From the NCBI GenBank assembly GCA_035504415.1, contig DATJRY010000005.1:62001-126000 (forward strand): a DNA stretch of 64,000 nucleotides. The letters run 5' to 3'. The notes beneath the pieces are model-generated. The model ran no database searches, was not told where the DNA came from, and saw nothing but the letters and a program-made list of their open reading frames with translations. A program made the translations under genes and the position numbers. Below are positions 34,009-42,143 of this stretch, piece after piece. The first letter of the stretch is position 1. Each line of letters opens with the position of its first letter. This DNA is from Candidatus Sulfotelmatobacter sp. GTDB lineage: Bacteria; Vulcanimicrobiota; Vulcanimicrobiia; Vulcanimicrobiales; Vulcanimicrobiaceae.

Positions 34009-35174
34009 GGTGTCTCGGTCTGGAACGCCCGCAGCGACGCGGACGGTTCCAGGGCCGCGATCACTTCCTCGCGCACGCCCGGATCGGCCTCCGCCGCCAG
34101 GGCCGCGCGCAAGGTGGCGCGCGCTCGCGGCGAGCCGATCCGCCCCAGCGCCCAGGCGGCATGCCCGCGCACCAGTGGGCTGGGATCCGCGTCCAGCGCC
34201 TCGGCCAGCGCCGGCACGTCGGCCCGGTCGAGCTCGTTCCCGAGCGCGACCGCCGCGTTGCGCCGCAGCACGACCGGCCCCCGCCAGCCCATCCCGCTGC
34301 GCCGGACCTGACGGGCGGCGCCGCCTTTGAGCCGCAGCAACGCCTGCAAGCCCGGCGCCGCCAGCTCCGCGCTGCGCGGCCGGAAGCGCGCGTCGCCGCC
34401 GGGGCCCGCCAGGCGCGTCGGCGGGCAGGCGTCGTTGCACAGATCGCAGCCCCACACCCAGTTGCCCAGCAGCGGCCGCAGCGCGCGTGGGATCGGGTCG
34501 CGCCGCTGGGTGAGATCGCTGATGCAGCGCGTCGCGTCGATCGTGTGGTCGCCGCGCAGCGCGCGGGTCGGACAGACCTCCAGGCAGATCGCGCAGCTGC
34601 CGCACGACGTGCGCAGCGGCGCGTCGGGGCGCAGCGGAAGCGTGGTCACGATCTCGCCCAAGAACACCGTCGAACCGAGTCCTTTGACGATCAGCGAGGT
34701 GTGCTTGCCGATCCACCCCAGCCCCGCCCGTTCGGCGAATGCGCGCTCCGCCAGCGGCGCGGTGTCGCACGCGACTTTGGTGACGCGCGCGCCGGCCAAC
34801 GCGTCGATGCGCGCCGCGATCGCATCGAGCGTCGCGCGCATCGTCTTGTGGTAGTCGTTCGACCACGCGTACGCCGAAACGCGGCCGTGTCCGCGGCGCG
34901 GCGGCGGTGCCGGCGTCGCGTAGGGCACCGCGACGCAGACGATCGCGCGCGCGCCCGGCAACACCGTCGCCGGGTCGCTGGCCGCGGCCGCGTAGCCGGC
35001 GTCGTACGACCACGTCGCGTGATCGCCGCGCCCGAAGGCCACCCGCATCCGCGCGGCGGTCGCCGCGTCGGGCTCGGCCGAGGCGATCCGCACCGCCGCG
35101 GCGCCGCACTCGCGCGCCGCGGCTTTCACCGCGGCGGCGAGGTCAGAGGGTGGGGATGCCTCCACGCCGCGCAC
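33963..35174 (-). CDS. queG: Epoxyqueuosine reductase QueG
   Basis: A 403-residue enzyme for the last step of queuosine tRNA modification. It contains the cobalamin-binding N-terminal domain (RVSAYAWSNDYHKTMRATLD, GLGWIGKHTSLIVKGLGSTV) and two 4Fe-4S motifs, CGSCAICLEVCP and CDLCNDACPPTRL. The C-terminal 100 residues form HEAT-like repeats (VVLRRNAAVALGNEL, VRGHAAWALGRIGSPRAR), as in the long QueG form. It overlaps both neighbours: the aldo/keto reductase stop by about 30 bp upstream and the LolA-like gene downstream. I see no other queuosine gene in the window. Confidence 0.93.
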   Translation of the reverse strand: MRGVEASPPSDLAAAVKAAARECGAAAVRIASAEPDAATAARMRVAFGRGDHATWSYDAGYAAAASDPATVLPGARAIVCVAVPYATPAPPPRRGHGRVSAYAWSNDYHKTMRATLDAIAARIDALAGARVTKVACDTAPLAERAFAERAGLGWIGKHTSLIVKGLGSTVFLGEIVTTLPLRPDAPLRTSCGSCAICLEVCPTRALRGDHTIDATRCISDLTQRRDPIPRALRPLLGNWVWGCDLCNDACPPTRLAGPGGDARFRPRSAELAAPGLQALLRLKGGAARQVRRSGMGWRGPVVLRRNAAVALGNELDRADVPALAEALDADPSPLVRGHAAWALGRIGSPRARATLRAALAAEADPGVREEVIAALEPSASLRAFQTETPCATAVRSPSSPSPC

Positions 35175-35991
35175 GCACGGGGAAGGCGCGTTCGATCGCG
35201 ATGATGTCGTCGCCGTCGAGCTCGAGCTCGCCGGCCGCCGCGTTCTCCTCGACGTGCGGGATCGTCGACGCCTTGGGGACGGCGAACACGATCGGGTCGC
35301 GGGTCAGGAACGCCAAGATCACCGCCCGCGGCGAGGTGTGGTGCTTGCGCGCGATCGTGTCGAGCGTGTGCACGCCCGGCGCGTCGGTCCAATCGCCTCG
35401 GCCGAAGGGCGTGTAGGCAACGATCGCGACGTTGTGCGCGCGGCACCACGGCAACTCGTGCGCTTCGATCGTGCGCTCGCCCAAGTGGTAGAGCACCTGG
35501 TTGCAGGCGATCCGCTCGCGCGTGAGCGCGGCCTGCGCCTCCTCGAGGTCGTCGACGTCGAAGTTGCTCACCCCCAGCGAGAGGATCTTGCCGTCGGCGA
35601 CGAGCTGCTCGAACGCACCCAAGGTCTCGGCCAGCGGGACCGAGCCGCGCCAGTGCAAGAGGTAGCAGTCCAGGTAGTCGGTGCCCAGCCGTTGCAGCGA
35701 CTGCTCGCAATGCTGAATGGCCGTGCTGAAGCGCGCGTGCGTCGGCAGCAGCTTGGAGACCAGGAACAGCTGGTCGCGCGGGACGCCGCGGATCGCCTCG
35801 CCGATCAGCCGCTCGGACGCCCCGTCGCCGTACATCTCGGCGGTGTCGATGTGGACCATCCCCAGCTCGATGCCGCGCCGGAGCGCGCGCTTCGCTTCCT
35901 CGGCGCCGGCGCCGCGGGTGGGCACGTTCCACGTCCCTTGGCCGATGACGGGGACCTCGCGTTCGAGAAAGCCGAAGCGGCGCTCGATCAT
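35143..35991 (-). CDS. Aldo/keto reductase
   Basis: A 282-residue NAD(P)H-dependent oxidoreductase. Catalytic tetrad elements are HIDTAEMYGDGASERLIGEA (Asp and Tyr, about residues 47-66), LVSKLLPTHARFS (Lys) and YLLHWRG (His). SLGVSNFDVDDLEEAQAAL and AVPKASTIPHVEENAAAGEL give the TIM-barrel cofactor site. ATG at 35991 was chosen because it yields MIERRFGFLEREVPVIGQGT, a normal AKR start, and overlaps the rfbC stop by 4 bp. The substrate is not predictable. Confidence 0.92.
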   Translation of the reverse strand: MIERRFGFLEREVPVIGQGTWNVPTRGAGAEEAKRALRRGIELGMVHIDTAEMYGDGASERLIGEAIRGVPRDQLFLVSKLLPTHARFSTAIQHCEQSLQRLGTDYLDCYLLHWRGSVPLAETLGAFEQLVADGKILSLGVSNFDVDDLEEAQAALTRERIACNQVLYHLGERTIEAHELPWCRAHNVAIVAYTPFGRGDWTDAPGVHTLDTIARKHHTSPRAVILAFLTRDPIVFAVPKASTIPHVEENAAAGELELDGDDIIAIERAFPVRARRGGIPTL

Positions 35992-36515
35992 GGTAGTGCG
36001 TCCTCGGGAACGGCGGCGTCTTTGAGCGACAGGCGCGGTTCGCCGGTCAATGGCCAGCGTACCCCGATGCGCGGGTTGCGCCACGACACGGCGCCCTCGC
36101 GGGCCGGGTCGTAGGCCACGCTGTTCTTGTAGTAGACGACGACTTCGTCGTCCAGCGCGAGAAAGCCGTGCCCGAAGCCGGCCGGCACGTAGAGCTGGCG
36201 ATGGTTGGCGGCGGTGAGGACGAAGCCTTCCCACTGCAAGTACGTCGGCGAGTCGCGGCGCAGGTCGACGATCACGTCCCAGATTCGCCCGGCCAGGCAC
36301 TGCACGAACTTGGCCATCGCGAAGTCGTAGTGCAAGCCGCGAATGACGTTGCGGGTCGACCAGGAGCACGAGTCCTGCTCCCAGCGCAGGTCGAGGCCGA
36401 GCGCGGCGTACTTCGGGTCGGACCACGTCTCTTTGAAGAAGCCGCGGTCGTCCTCGAAGACGTCGGGGACGAACACCTTCGCCTCGGCGAAGCGGGTCGG
36501 CAGGACCTGGAGCAC
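35988..36515 (-). CDS. rfbC: dTDP-4-dehydrorhamnose 3,5-epimerase family
   Basis: A 175-residue cupin epimerase. Key residues of the family are visible: FFKETWSD, RGLHYDFAMAKFVQC (catalytic His62, Lys69), DVIVDLRRDSPTY (Asp84) and YVPAGFGHGFLALDD. It converts dTDP-4-keto-6-deoxyglucose to the L-lyxo form on the way to dTDP-rhamnose for surface polysaccharide. RfbA, RfbB and RfbD are not encoded here, so a related epimerase activity is possible. It starts directly after the moeB stop. Confidence 0.9.
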   Translation of the reverse strand: MLQVLPTRFAEAKVFVPDVFEDDRGFFKETWSDPKYAALGLDLRWEQDSCSWSTRNVIRGLHYDFAMAKFVQCLAGRIWDVIVDLRRDSPTYLQWEGFVLTAANHRQLYVPAGFGHGFLALDDEVVVYYKNSVAYDPAREGAVSWRNPRIGVRWPLTGEPRLSLKDAAVPEDALP

Positions 36516-37634
36516 TCAGAATACCTCGAACGATGCGTCGCGAGCAGCCAGGGCCAACAGGCCCTCGCGCAGATGATAGACGCGACCGAACCCGGCTTCC
36601 TTGAGGCGGGCGGCGGCCCAGCGCGATTTCGAGCCGACGCGGCACGCCACCACGTAGGTGCGCGCCGTGTCGAGCTCGTGCAGCCGCGCCTCGAGCTGGC
36701 TGGCCGGGATGGCGAGCGCGCCGGGGATCTCGCCCAGCGCGCGCTCGTGGGGCTCGCGCACGTCGAGCAAGATCGTGCCGCCGTCGCGCGCGTCGGCGAG
36801 CGCGTCGAGCTCGAGCTCGGGGACCCCGGCGGGCAGCGCGGTGGACGCGAACGACGCGCCGACCTCGCGGATCGTCGGCCGCTCGCCGCACAGCGGACAC
36901 GCCGGGTCGCGCCCGACGCGGATCTCGCGCACCCGCGCGTCGAGCGCGTCGATCAACAACAGCCGGCCGATCAGCGGGGTGCCGATCCCGAGCAGCAGCT
37001 TGAGGGCCTCGGTGGCCTGGAACGAGCCGACGATGCCGGCCAACACGCCGAGCACGCCGCCCTCCGCGCACGTCGGTACCAGGTGCTCCGGCGGCGGCTC
37101 GGGATACAGGCAGCGATAGCACGGGCCGCCCGCCGCGCCGAACACCGAGACCTGTCCGTCGAATCGGAAGATCGCGCCGTGCACGTCGGGCTTGCCCTCG
37201 AGCACGCACGCGTCGTTGACCAGATAGCGCGTGCCGAACGTATCGCTGCCGTCGACGACGACGTCGACCAGCCGCACCAGCTCGCGCGCGTTGCCGGCGT
37301 CGAAGCGCGCTTCGAGCGGATCGATCGCGATCTGCGGGTTGAGCGCGCGCAGCCGCTCGGCCGCGCGCCGCGCCTTCGACGCGCCGACGTCGGCGGTGTC
37401 GTAGAGGATCTGCCGCTGCAGGTTGGTCACGTCGACCGCGTCGTCGTCGATGACCAGGATGCGACCGACTCCGGCCGCCGCCAAGTACGCCAGCACCGGC
37501 GAGCCCAGACCGCCCGCGCCGATCACCAGCACGCGCGAGGCCGCCAGCTTCTCCTGGCCCGCCAAGCCGACTTCGGGGATCAGCAGGTGGCGGCTGTAAC
37601 GGCGCAGCTCGCCGCGCCCGGCCATCGTGCTCAT
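36516..37634 (-). CDS. moeB: MoeB/ThiF-type adenylyltransferase fused to rhodanese
   Basis: A 372-residue E1-like enzyme that adenylates the C-terminal Gly of MoaD (or a ThiS-like protein). Nucleotide site GAGGLGSPVLAY (residues 39-50), DDDAVDVTNLQRQILY (64-79) and Zn-binding pairs CYRC and CPLC are present, along with VPTCAEGGVLGVLAGIVGSF. The last 100 residues form a rhodanese domain, TILLDVREPHERALGEIPGA, with the catalytic Cys in VVACRVGSKSRWAA. The fusion lets one protein adenylate and deliver sulfur, like the human MOCS3 layout. moaD and moaE lie about 1 kb upstream. Confidence 0.92.
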   Translation of the reverse strand: MSTMAGRGELRRYSRHLLIPEVGLAGQEKLAASRVLVIGAGGLGSPVLAYLAAAGVGRILVIDDDAVDVTNLQRQILYDTADVGASKARRAAERLRALNPQIAIDPLEARFDAGNARELVRLVDVVVDGSDTFGTRYLVNDACVLEGKPDVHGAIFRFDGQVSVFGAAGGPCYRCLYPEPPPEHLVPTCAEGGVLGVLAGIVGSFQATEALKLLLGIGTPLIGRLLLIDALDARVREIRVGRDPACPLCGERPTIREVGASFASTALPAGVPELELDALADARDGGTILLDVREPHERALGEIPGALAIPASQLEARLHELDTARTYVVACRVGSKSRWAAARLKEAGFGRVYHLREGLLALAARDASFEVF

Positions 37635-37641
37635 GCCGCCG

Positions 37642-38403
37642 TTAGAGCGGGGCGTCGACGAGCGGGGTTTCGCCGCCGGCGGCGCGCGCTCGCGGATGGA
37701 GGACGTTCAGCCACTGCAGGACGGCCGTGCGGCTGTTGTCGCCGGCGAAGGTGTGATCGCTGGCGATCTCGACCAGCGTCTTGGGCTCGTAGGCGTGCTT
37801 GGCCAGCTCGGCGACCGAGGCCCGCGAGACCATCGCGTCGCGGTCGGCGGCCACGAACAGCACCGGCCGCCCGGCCAGTTGCAGCAAGGCGTCTCCGAGG
37901 TATGGCTGCCACTGCTGCGCGATCTCGGGCAGCGCGAGCCCGTCGACGTACGAGGAGCGCAAGTCGACCACGCCGCGCGCCGCCAACGCGTCGAGCGCCG
38001 TCGGCCGGCCGTAGCCGGTCGCGATCGAGATCGCGCCGCTGACCGTCGGCTCGCGCCCGGCGACGCACAGCGCCGCCGCGGCGCCCATGCTGTGGCCCAG
38101 CGTGTAGACCGTGTGGTGACCGTGCGCGTGCGCGAAGCGGACGACGCTCTCCATCGCATCGAACAGATCGTCGGCCGAGCGCAACGTTCCCCCGCTCGCG
38201 CCCAGCTTGTGCCCGGGAAAATCGAGCGAGTACACCGCGAAGCCGTGACTGGCCAGGAACGCGCACAAACCGTCGAGGTTCTGCTTCGAGCTCGAGTACC
38301 CGTGGCCGGCGACGATCGCGACCTCGCGCGCCCGCCGCGCCTCGTACTCGAGCACCGCAACGGAGTTGAACCCCGCATCCACACGATGCAGAAAGACGTT
38401 CAC
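37642..38403 (-). CDS. Alpha/beta hydrolase
   Basis: A 253-residue serine hydrolase. VAIVAGHGYSSSKQNLDGLC (oxyanion loop), FAVYSLDFPGHKLGASG, the nucleophile elbow TLGHSMGAAA (GHSMG), the acid in VLFVAADRDAMVSRASVAEL and the base in VEIASDHTFAGDN together form a full catalytic set. No signal peptide is clear. It lies between moaE (4-bp overlap) and moeB (8 bp), so it is carried in a molybdopterin gene group, though there is no known role for such a hydrolase there. The substrate is unknown. Confidence 0.9.
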   Translation of the reverse strand: MNVFLHRVDAGFNSVAVLEYEARRAREVAIVAGHGYSSSKQNLDGLCAFLASHGFAVYSLDFPGHKLGASGGTLRSADDLFDAMESVVRFAHAHGHHTVYTLGHSMGAAAALCVAGREPTVSGAISIATGYGRPTALDALAARGVVDLRSSYVDGLALPEIAQQWQPYLGDALLQLAGRPVLFVAADRDAMVSRASVAELAKHAYEPKTLVEIASDHTFAGDNSRTAVLQWLNVLHPRARAAGGETPLVDAPL

Positions 38404-38849
38404 GAGCCGGTGTTCGGCACCCAGGCGCCGCCGCCGTCGGCGTAGAGCTCTTTTTTCCAGATGGCGGCGCGTGCTTTGAGCGCGTCGATCGCGAAACGGC
38501 AGGCGTCGAAGGCATGGGCGCGGTGCGGCGAGGCGACCACGACCACCACCGAGGGTTCACCGAGCGCGACGACGCCGGTACGGTGCACCATCGCGATCCC
38601 GAGCGGACCGTACGTCGCTTCCGCTTCGCGTGCGATCGCCTCCATCTCCGCGATCGCGGCCAACGGGTAGGCTTCGTACTCGAGCGCGGCGACTGGCCGC
38701 GGATCGTCGGGCGACGTCTCGCGGGTGACCCCGAGAAAGGTGACGACGGCGCCGTGCGCGTCGGTGCGCACCGCCTGCACCAGCGCGTCGACGTCGAGCG
38801 GCTCGGCGCTCAGGCCGATCTGCCGTTCGCCTTCGGCTCGGGTCGCCAT
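38400..38849 (-). CDS. moaE: Molybdopterin synthase catalytic subunit MoaE
   Basis: A 149-residue subunit that adds two sulfurs to precursor Z with thiocarboxylated MoaD. HGAVVTFLGVTRETSPDDPR (about residues 32-51), VAALEYEAYPLAAIAEMEAI, IAMVHRTGVVALGEPSVVVV and HRAHAFDACRFAIDALKARA-AIWKKE, with the catalytic Lys in KKE, are all characteristic. It overlaps moaD by one base and the hydrolase by four. Confidence 0.95.
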   Translation of the reverse strand: MATRAEGERQIGLSAEPLDVDALVQAVRTDAHGAVVTFLGVTRETSPDDPRPVAALEYEAYPLAAIAEMEAIAREAEATYGPLGIAMVHRTGVVALGEPSVVVVVASPHRAHAFDACRFAIDALKARAAIWKKELYADGGGAWVPNTGS

Positions 38850-39094
38850 CAGCCGCCACCGACCGGCGGCATCAGTGCGACCTCGTCACCGTCGTGCAAG
38901 CGCGCCGCGCCGTCGACCAGCGCACCGTTGCGCGCGAAGCGCGTCGACGCGCGGTGCGCGCGCAGCTCGGGTGCCTGGCCGGCCAGGTGCGCCCACAGCG
39001 TCTCGAGCGTCGCGCCGTCGGTCAGCTCCAGCTCGCGCGAGCCGCCGCCGAGCAGCTCGCGCAGGCGCGCGAACGCCAGCACGCGCACGCGCAC
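38849..39094 (-). CDS. moaD: Molybdopterin synthase sulfur carrier MoaD
   Basis: An 81-residue ubiquitin-fold protein starting at GTG 39094 (MRVRVLAFARLRELLGGGSR). It ends DGDEVALMPPVGGG; the terminal Gly-Gly is the site of adenylation and thiocarboxylation. The start lies 2 bp below the upstream gene's stop. moaE follows directly. Confidence 0.93.
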   Translation of the reverse strand: MRVRVLAFARLRELLGGGSRELELTDGATLETLWAHLAGQAPELRAHRASTRFARNGALVDGAARLHDGDEVALMPPVGGG

Positions 39095-39096
39095 GG

Positions 39097-39354
39097 TCAG
39101 AACCCGCCCAGGCCGGTCGAGTAGTCGCGCTCGCGCAGCCACGCGCGCGACTCGTCGTGCAGGCCGAGCAGGTCGAGGCGATTGCAGGTCAGCTTGTGCA
39201 GCAGCACTTCCCAGAAGTGCTGCCCCTGCGCGTAGACGTCGTCGGGGATCTCGTTCTGCTCGCGGGTGAAGTCGCGCAGCGCTTCCCAATCGCGCTGCGC
39301 GAGGATCGTCCGGAGCCGAGCTTCGTACTCCGGACTCGGGGCGGCCGGTTGCAT
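39097..39354 (-). CDS. Small hypothetical protein
   Basis: 85 residues, mostly helical and acidic/Trp-rich: LAQRDWEALRDFTREQNEIP, VYAQGQHFWEVLLHKLTCNR and LDESRAWLRERDYSTG. ATG at 39354 overlaps the Cof phosphatase stop by one base, and moaD starts just after its stop, so it is part of the operon. No family recognised; tight spacing and GC-rich codon use support that it is real. Confidence 0.7.
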   Translation of the reverse strand: MQPAAPSPEYEARLRTILAQRDWEALRDFTREQNEIPDDVYAQGQHFWEVLLHKLTCNRLDLLGLHDESRAWLRERDYSTGLGGF

Positions 39355-40166
39355 CAGGCCGATTTCTTCTTCGCGGGCAGGCAAAAACGCTCGATCGCCA
39401 AGGCGACGCCGTCCTCGGCGTTGCTGGTCGTCACGTAGCGGACCGACTGGCGCACCTCGGGCAGGGCGTTCGCCATGGCCACGCCGATCTTCGCCCAGCG
39501 CAGCATCGGCACGTCGTTGCGCGAGTCGCCGACGGCCATGACGCGGTCGGGCGAGACCTGGAAGTCGGCGCACAGCTTGGCCAGCGCATTGCGCTTGCTG
39601 GCTTCGCGGCTGAGCACCGCGCACTCGACCAGCTCGCCCCAGGTCTCGTAGCGGAAGCTCAGCGGCAGATCCCCGAAGCTCGCTTCCATCCGCCGGACCG
39701 ACTCGGTGCCCAGGAAACGGATGAAGGTCGGCGCTTCGGTCATCACCGCGACCAGCGAGGGGACCTCGTGCCAGCCGGCGCCGCGCATGTCGTCCATGAC
39801 GATCGGCGTCCCGGCGAGCCGGTAGAACGCCTCGTCGATGTAGGCGGCGACGGCCAGCCCTTCGCGGTCGGCCAGCTCGAGCATCGGCTTCGCGTGCACC
39901 AGCGGCACCGGGATGTGCACCAGTGTCCGGTTGGCGCCGAAGTCTTTGGTCAGCGCCCCGTGGCAGCAGATGACCGGCAGGTTCAGGCCGAGCTCGCGGG
40001 AGACGCGGATCGGCGTGTCGACGCCGCGTCCGGTCACCAGGACCACGCGAATGCCGGCGGCCAGCGCCTCGCCGATGGCGGCGCGGTTCCGCGGGCTGAT
40101 GGTCTCGTCGGGCGCCAGCAGCGTCCCGTCCAGATCGAGGGCGATGAGATCGATAGCGGTGGGCAT
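39354..40166 (-). CDS. Cof-type HAD phosphatase
   Basis: A 270-residue HAD-superfamily IIB hydrolase. Motif I is ALDLDGTLLAPDETISPRN (Asp11, Asp13), motif II VVLVTGRGV, motif III Lys in SREASKRNALAKL, and motif IV AVGDSRNDVPMLRWAKIGVA. A cap domain of about 100 residues (C2B type) lies between motifs II and III. These enzymes dephosphorylate sugar phosphates, nucleotides or cofactors such as flavins and PLP. ATG at 40166 chosen from the family start. First gene of the operon leading to moaD. Confidence 0.92.
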   Translation of the reverse strand: MPTAIDLIALDLDGTLLAPDETISPRNRAAIGEALAAGIRVVLVTGRGVDTPIRVSRELGLNLPVICCHGALTKDFGANRTLVHIPVPLVHAKPMLELADREGLAVAAYIDEAFYRLAGTPIVMDDMRGAGWHEVPSLVAVMTEAPTFIRFLGTESVRRMEASFGDLPLSFRYETWGELVECAVLSREASKRNALAKLCADFQVSPDRVMAVGDSRNDVPMLRWAKIGVAMANALPEVRQSVRYVTTSNAEDGVALAIERFCLPAKKKSA

Positions 40167-40274
40167 GTTTATGGGCTGTCTTCGGAACGGGACGGAACGG
40201 TGGTCGTCTCGGCGACGAGGGGGCTCCTCGCCCGCTTCCTGCAACGGCGGTCTCCTTCGATACGTTTCGCGAGC

Positions 40275-40646
40275 ATGCGGACCTTCGTCCTCACCCTCGG
40301 CGTGCTGGCCGCGGGCACGGCGCCGGCCGGCGCACAGCCGAGCCAGGGTTGTTCCCACGACACCTTCACCATCGGCGGGCAGCGGGTCGGCGTGAGCGTC
40401 TGCGCCCCGACGGCACCCGACGACGGGACGGTTCCGGTTGCCGAGACGGTCAGCGGGGCGACCTCGATCGCCCGGACGACGACGATCCAGGTCCTGGCCG
40501 GCGCGAAGGTCTCGCGCACCGTCGACGACGTCGCCCTCGGTCCGCTCGGACTCTCCTCAACCCTCCATCTCACGCTGGCGTATGCGGACGGCAAGGTGTG
40601 GGTCGAGCACGCGCTGCTGTTGCCCGGTGCGGTTCCGCTCAAGTAG
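40275..40646 (+). CDS. Secreted hypothetical protein
   Basis: 123 residues with a signal peptide (MRTFVLTLGVLAAGTAPAGA). The mature part is Thr/Val-rich and probably beta-structured, with two Cys (CSHDTFTIGGQRVGVSVCAP) that could form a disulfide. It is divergent from the Cof phosphatase gene. I do not recognise the family. Confidence 0.7.
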   Translation: MRTFVLTLGVLAAGTAPAGAQPSQGCSHDTFTIGGQRVGVSVCAPTAPDDGTVPVAETVSGATSIARTTTIQVLAGAKVSRTVDDVALGPLGLSSTLHLTLAYADGKVWVEHALLLPGAVPLK

Positions 40647-40691
40647 CTGAAACCAAGCGGCCGGGCTGCGGTTCTTGGGCACAGACATGCG

Positions 40692-42143
40692 GTGTCGAGC
40701 GATCTGATGTCCTGTACCAGCGTGGCGCCGGAGCTCGATGCGGCCGGACGCGCGCACTACGTCTCCGAGCACCTTCCCCGCGGGCTCTTCCGCCTGCCGG
40801 ATGACGTCACCGACGGCGTTGCGTGGCGGGTCAGTCCCGATCCCTTCCCGCTCGCACCGCACACGCTCAACGCGATCGAAACGCTCGGCAACGATCTGCT
40901 GGCGTTCTACAAGGCGCTCAACGCGCTCTACCTGCGCAGCGCGCGCGGGACCGCACCGGCCTTCATCGCCGAGGAGCTCGACCGCGGCAAGTCCGAGCAG
41001 ATCGTCAAGCTCGCGCGGCAGAACCGCTTCAAGCAAGACGTTCCGCGCGTCATCCGGCCCGATCTGATCCTCACCGACGACGGCTACATCGCCAGCGAGC
41101 TCGACAGCGTGCCGGGCGGGATGGGCTTCGTCGGCGCGATGGCGCGCACGTACTGCGAGCTGGGCGTCGAGAGCGTCGGCGGCGCCGACGGGATGCCGCA
41201 ACGCTTCGCGGCGATGGCCGCGGCGACGGCGGGCACCGCGCACCCGCGCATCGCGATCGTCGTCAGCGAAGAGTCCGGCGACTATCGCGGCGAGCTCGCC
41301 TGGCTGGCGGCGCGCGTCAACGCGCTCGACCTGGCCGACGTGGTCGTGTGCGCCCCGCAAGACATCGTCTTCACCGAAGAGGCGCTGTTCGTGCGCCGCG
41401 ACGACGGCCGCGAAGAGACGATCGACGTCCTCTACCGCAACTTCGAGCTGTTCGATCTGCTCAACGTTCCCAAGCAAGAGCTGATCCTGTACGCAGCCCG
41501 GCACAATCGCGTCAAGCTCACGCCGCCTCCCAAGGCCCCGCTCGAAGAGAAGGCCTCGTTCGCGCTCTTCCACCATCCGGCGCTGCGCGCGCTGTGGCGC
41601 GCCGAGCTCGGTGCCGCCATCGACGAACGGCTGCTGGGGATCTTCCCGCGTACCTGGATCGTCGATCCGCGCCCGCTGCCGCCGCAAGCGGCGATCGTCG
41701 ACCTGACCGCCGCCGGCGTGCCGGTCCGCGAATGGTCGCAGCTCGACGAGCTCGGCAAGAGCGAGCGCGACTACGTCCTCAAGCCGTCCGGCTTCAGCGA
41801 GCTGGCGTGGGGCTCGCGCGGCGTCAAGGTCGCCAACGATCTTACCAAAGAAGGCTGGCACGACGCGCTGCGCGAGGCGCTCGACTCGTTCGAGCACACG
41901 CCCTACGTGCTGCAGCGCTTCCACAAAGGCCGGCGCGTGCGCGTGCCGTACGTCGATCCCGCCACCGGCGCCGTGCGCGAGATGGACGGTCGCGTCCGGC
42001 TGTGCCCGTACTACTTCGTCGTCGGCGAAGGCACCGAGCTGGGCGGCATCCTCGCGACGGTCGCGCCCGCCGACAAGCGCGTCATCCACGGCATGAGCGA
42101 TGCCATCATGGCGCCGTGCCGGCTGGCCGAGGACGGGTTCTGA
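40692..42143 (+). CDS. ATP-grasp-like conserved protein
   Basis: A 483-residue protein (GTG at 40692; ATG at 40707 also possible). The C-terminal half carries ERDYVLKPSGFSELAWGSRG (about residues 357-376), a Lys-Pro-Ser/Gly pattern like the nucleotide-binding strand of ATP-grasp ligases, then TPYVLQRFHKGRRVRVPYVD and RVRLCPYYFVVGEGTELGGI, which resemble the circularly permuted/glutathionylspermidine-synthase type. The N-terminal half (IRPDLILTDDGYIASELDSV, PRIAIVVSEESGDYRGELAW) fits the pre-ATP-grasp domain. It is probably a carboxylate-amine ligase of unknown substrate. It overlaps or abuts the DUF1345 gene. Confidence 0.65.
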   Translation: MSSDLMSCTSVAPELDAAGRAHYVSEHLPRGLFRLPDDVTDGVAWRVSPDPFPLAPHTLNAIETLGNDLLAFYKALNALYLRSARGTAPAFIAEELDRGKSEQIVKLARQNRFKQDVPRVIRPDLILTDDGYIASELDSVPGGMGFVGAMARTYCELGVESVGGADGMPQRFAAMAAATAGTAHPRIAIVVSEESGDYRGELAWLAARVNALDLADVVVCAPQDIVFTEEALFVRRDDGREETIDVLYRNFELFDLLNVPKQELILYAARHNRVKLTPPPKAPLEEKASFALFHHPALRALWRAELGAAIDERLLGIFPRTWIVDPRPLPPQAAIVDLTAAGVPVREWSQLDELGKSERDYVLKPSGFSELAWGSRGVKVANDLTKEGWHDALREALDSFEHTPYVLQRFHKGRRVRVPYVDPATGAVREMDGRVRLCPYYFVVGEGTELGGILATVAPADKRVIHGMSDAIMAPCRLAEDGF

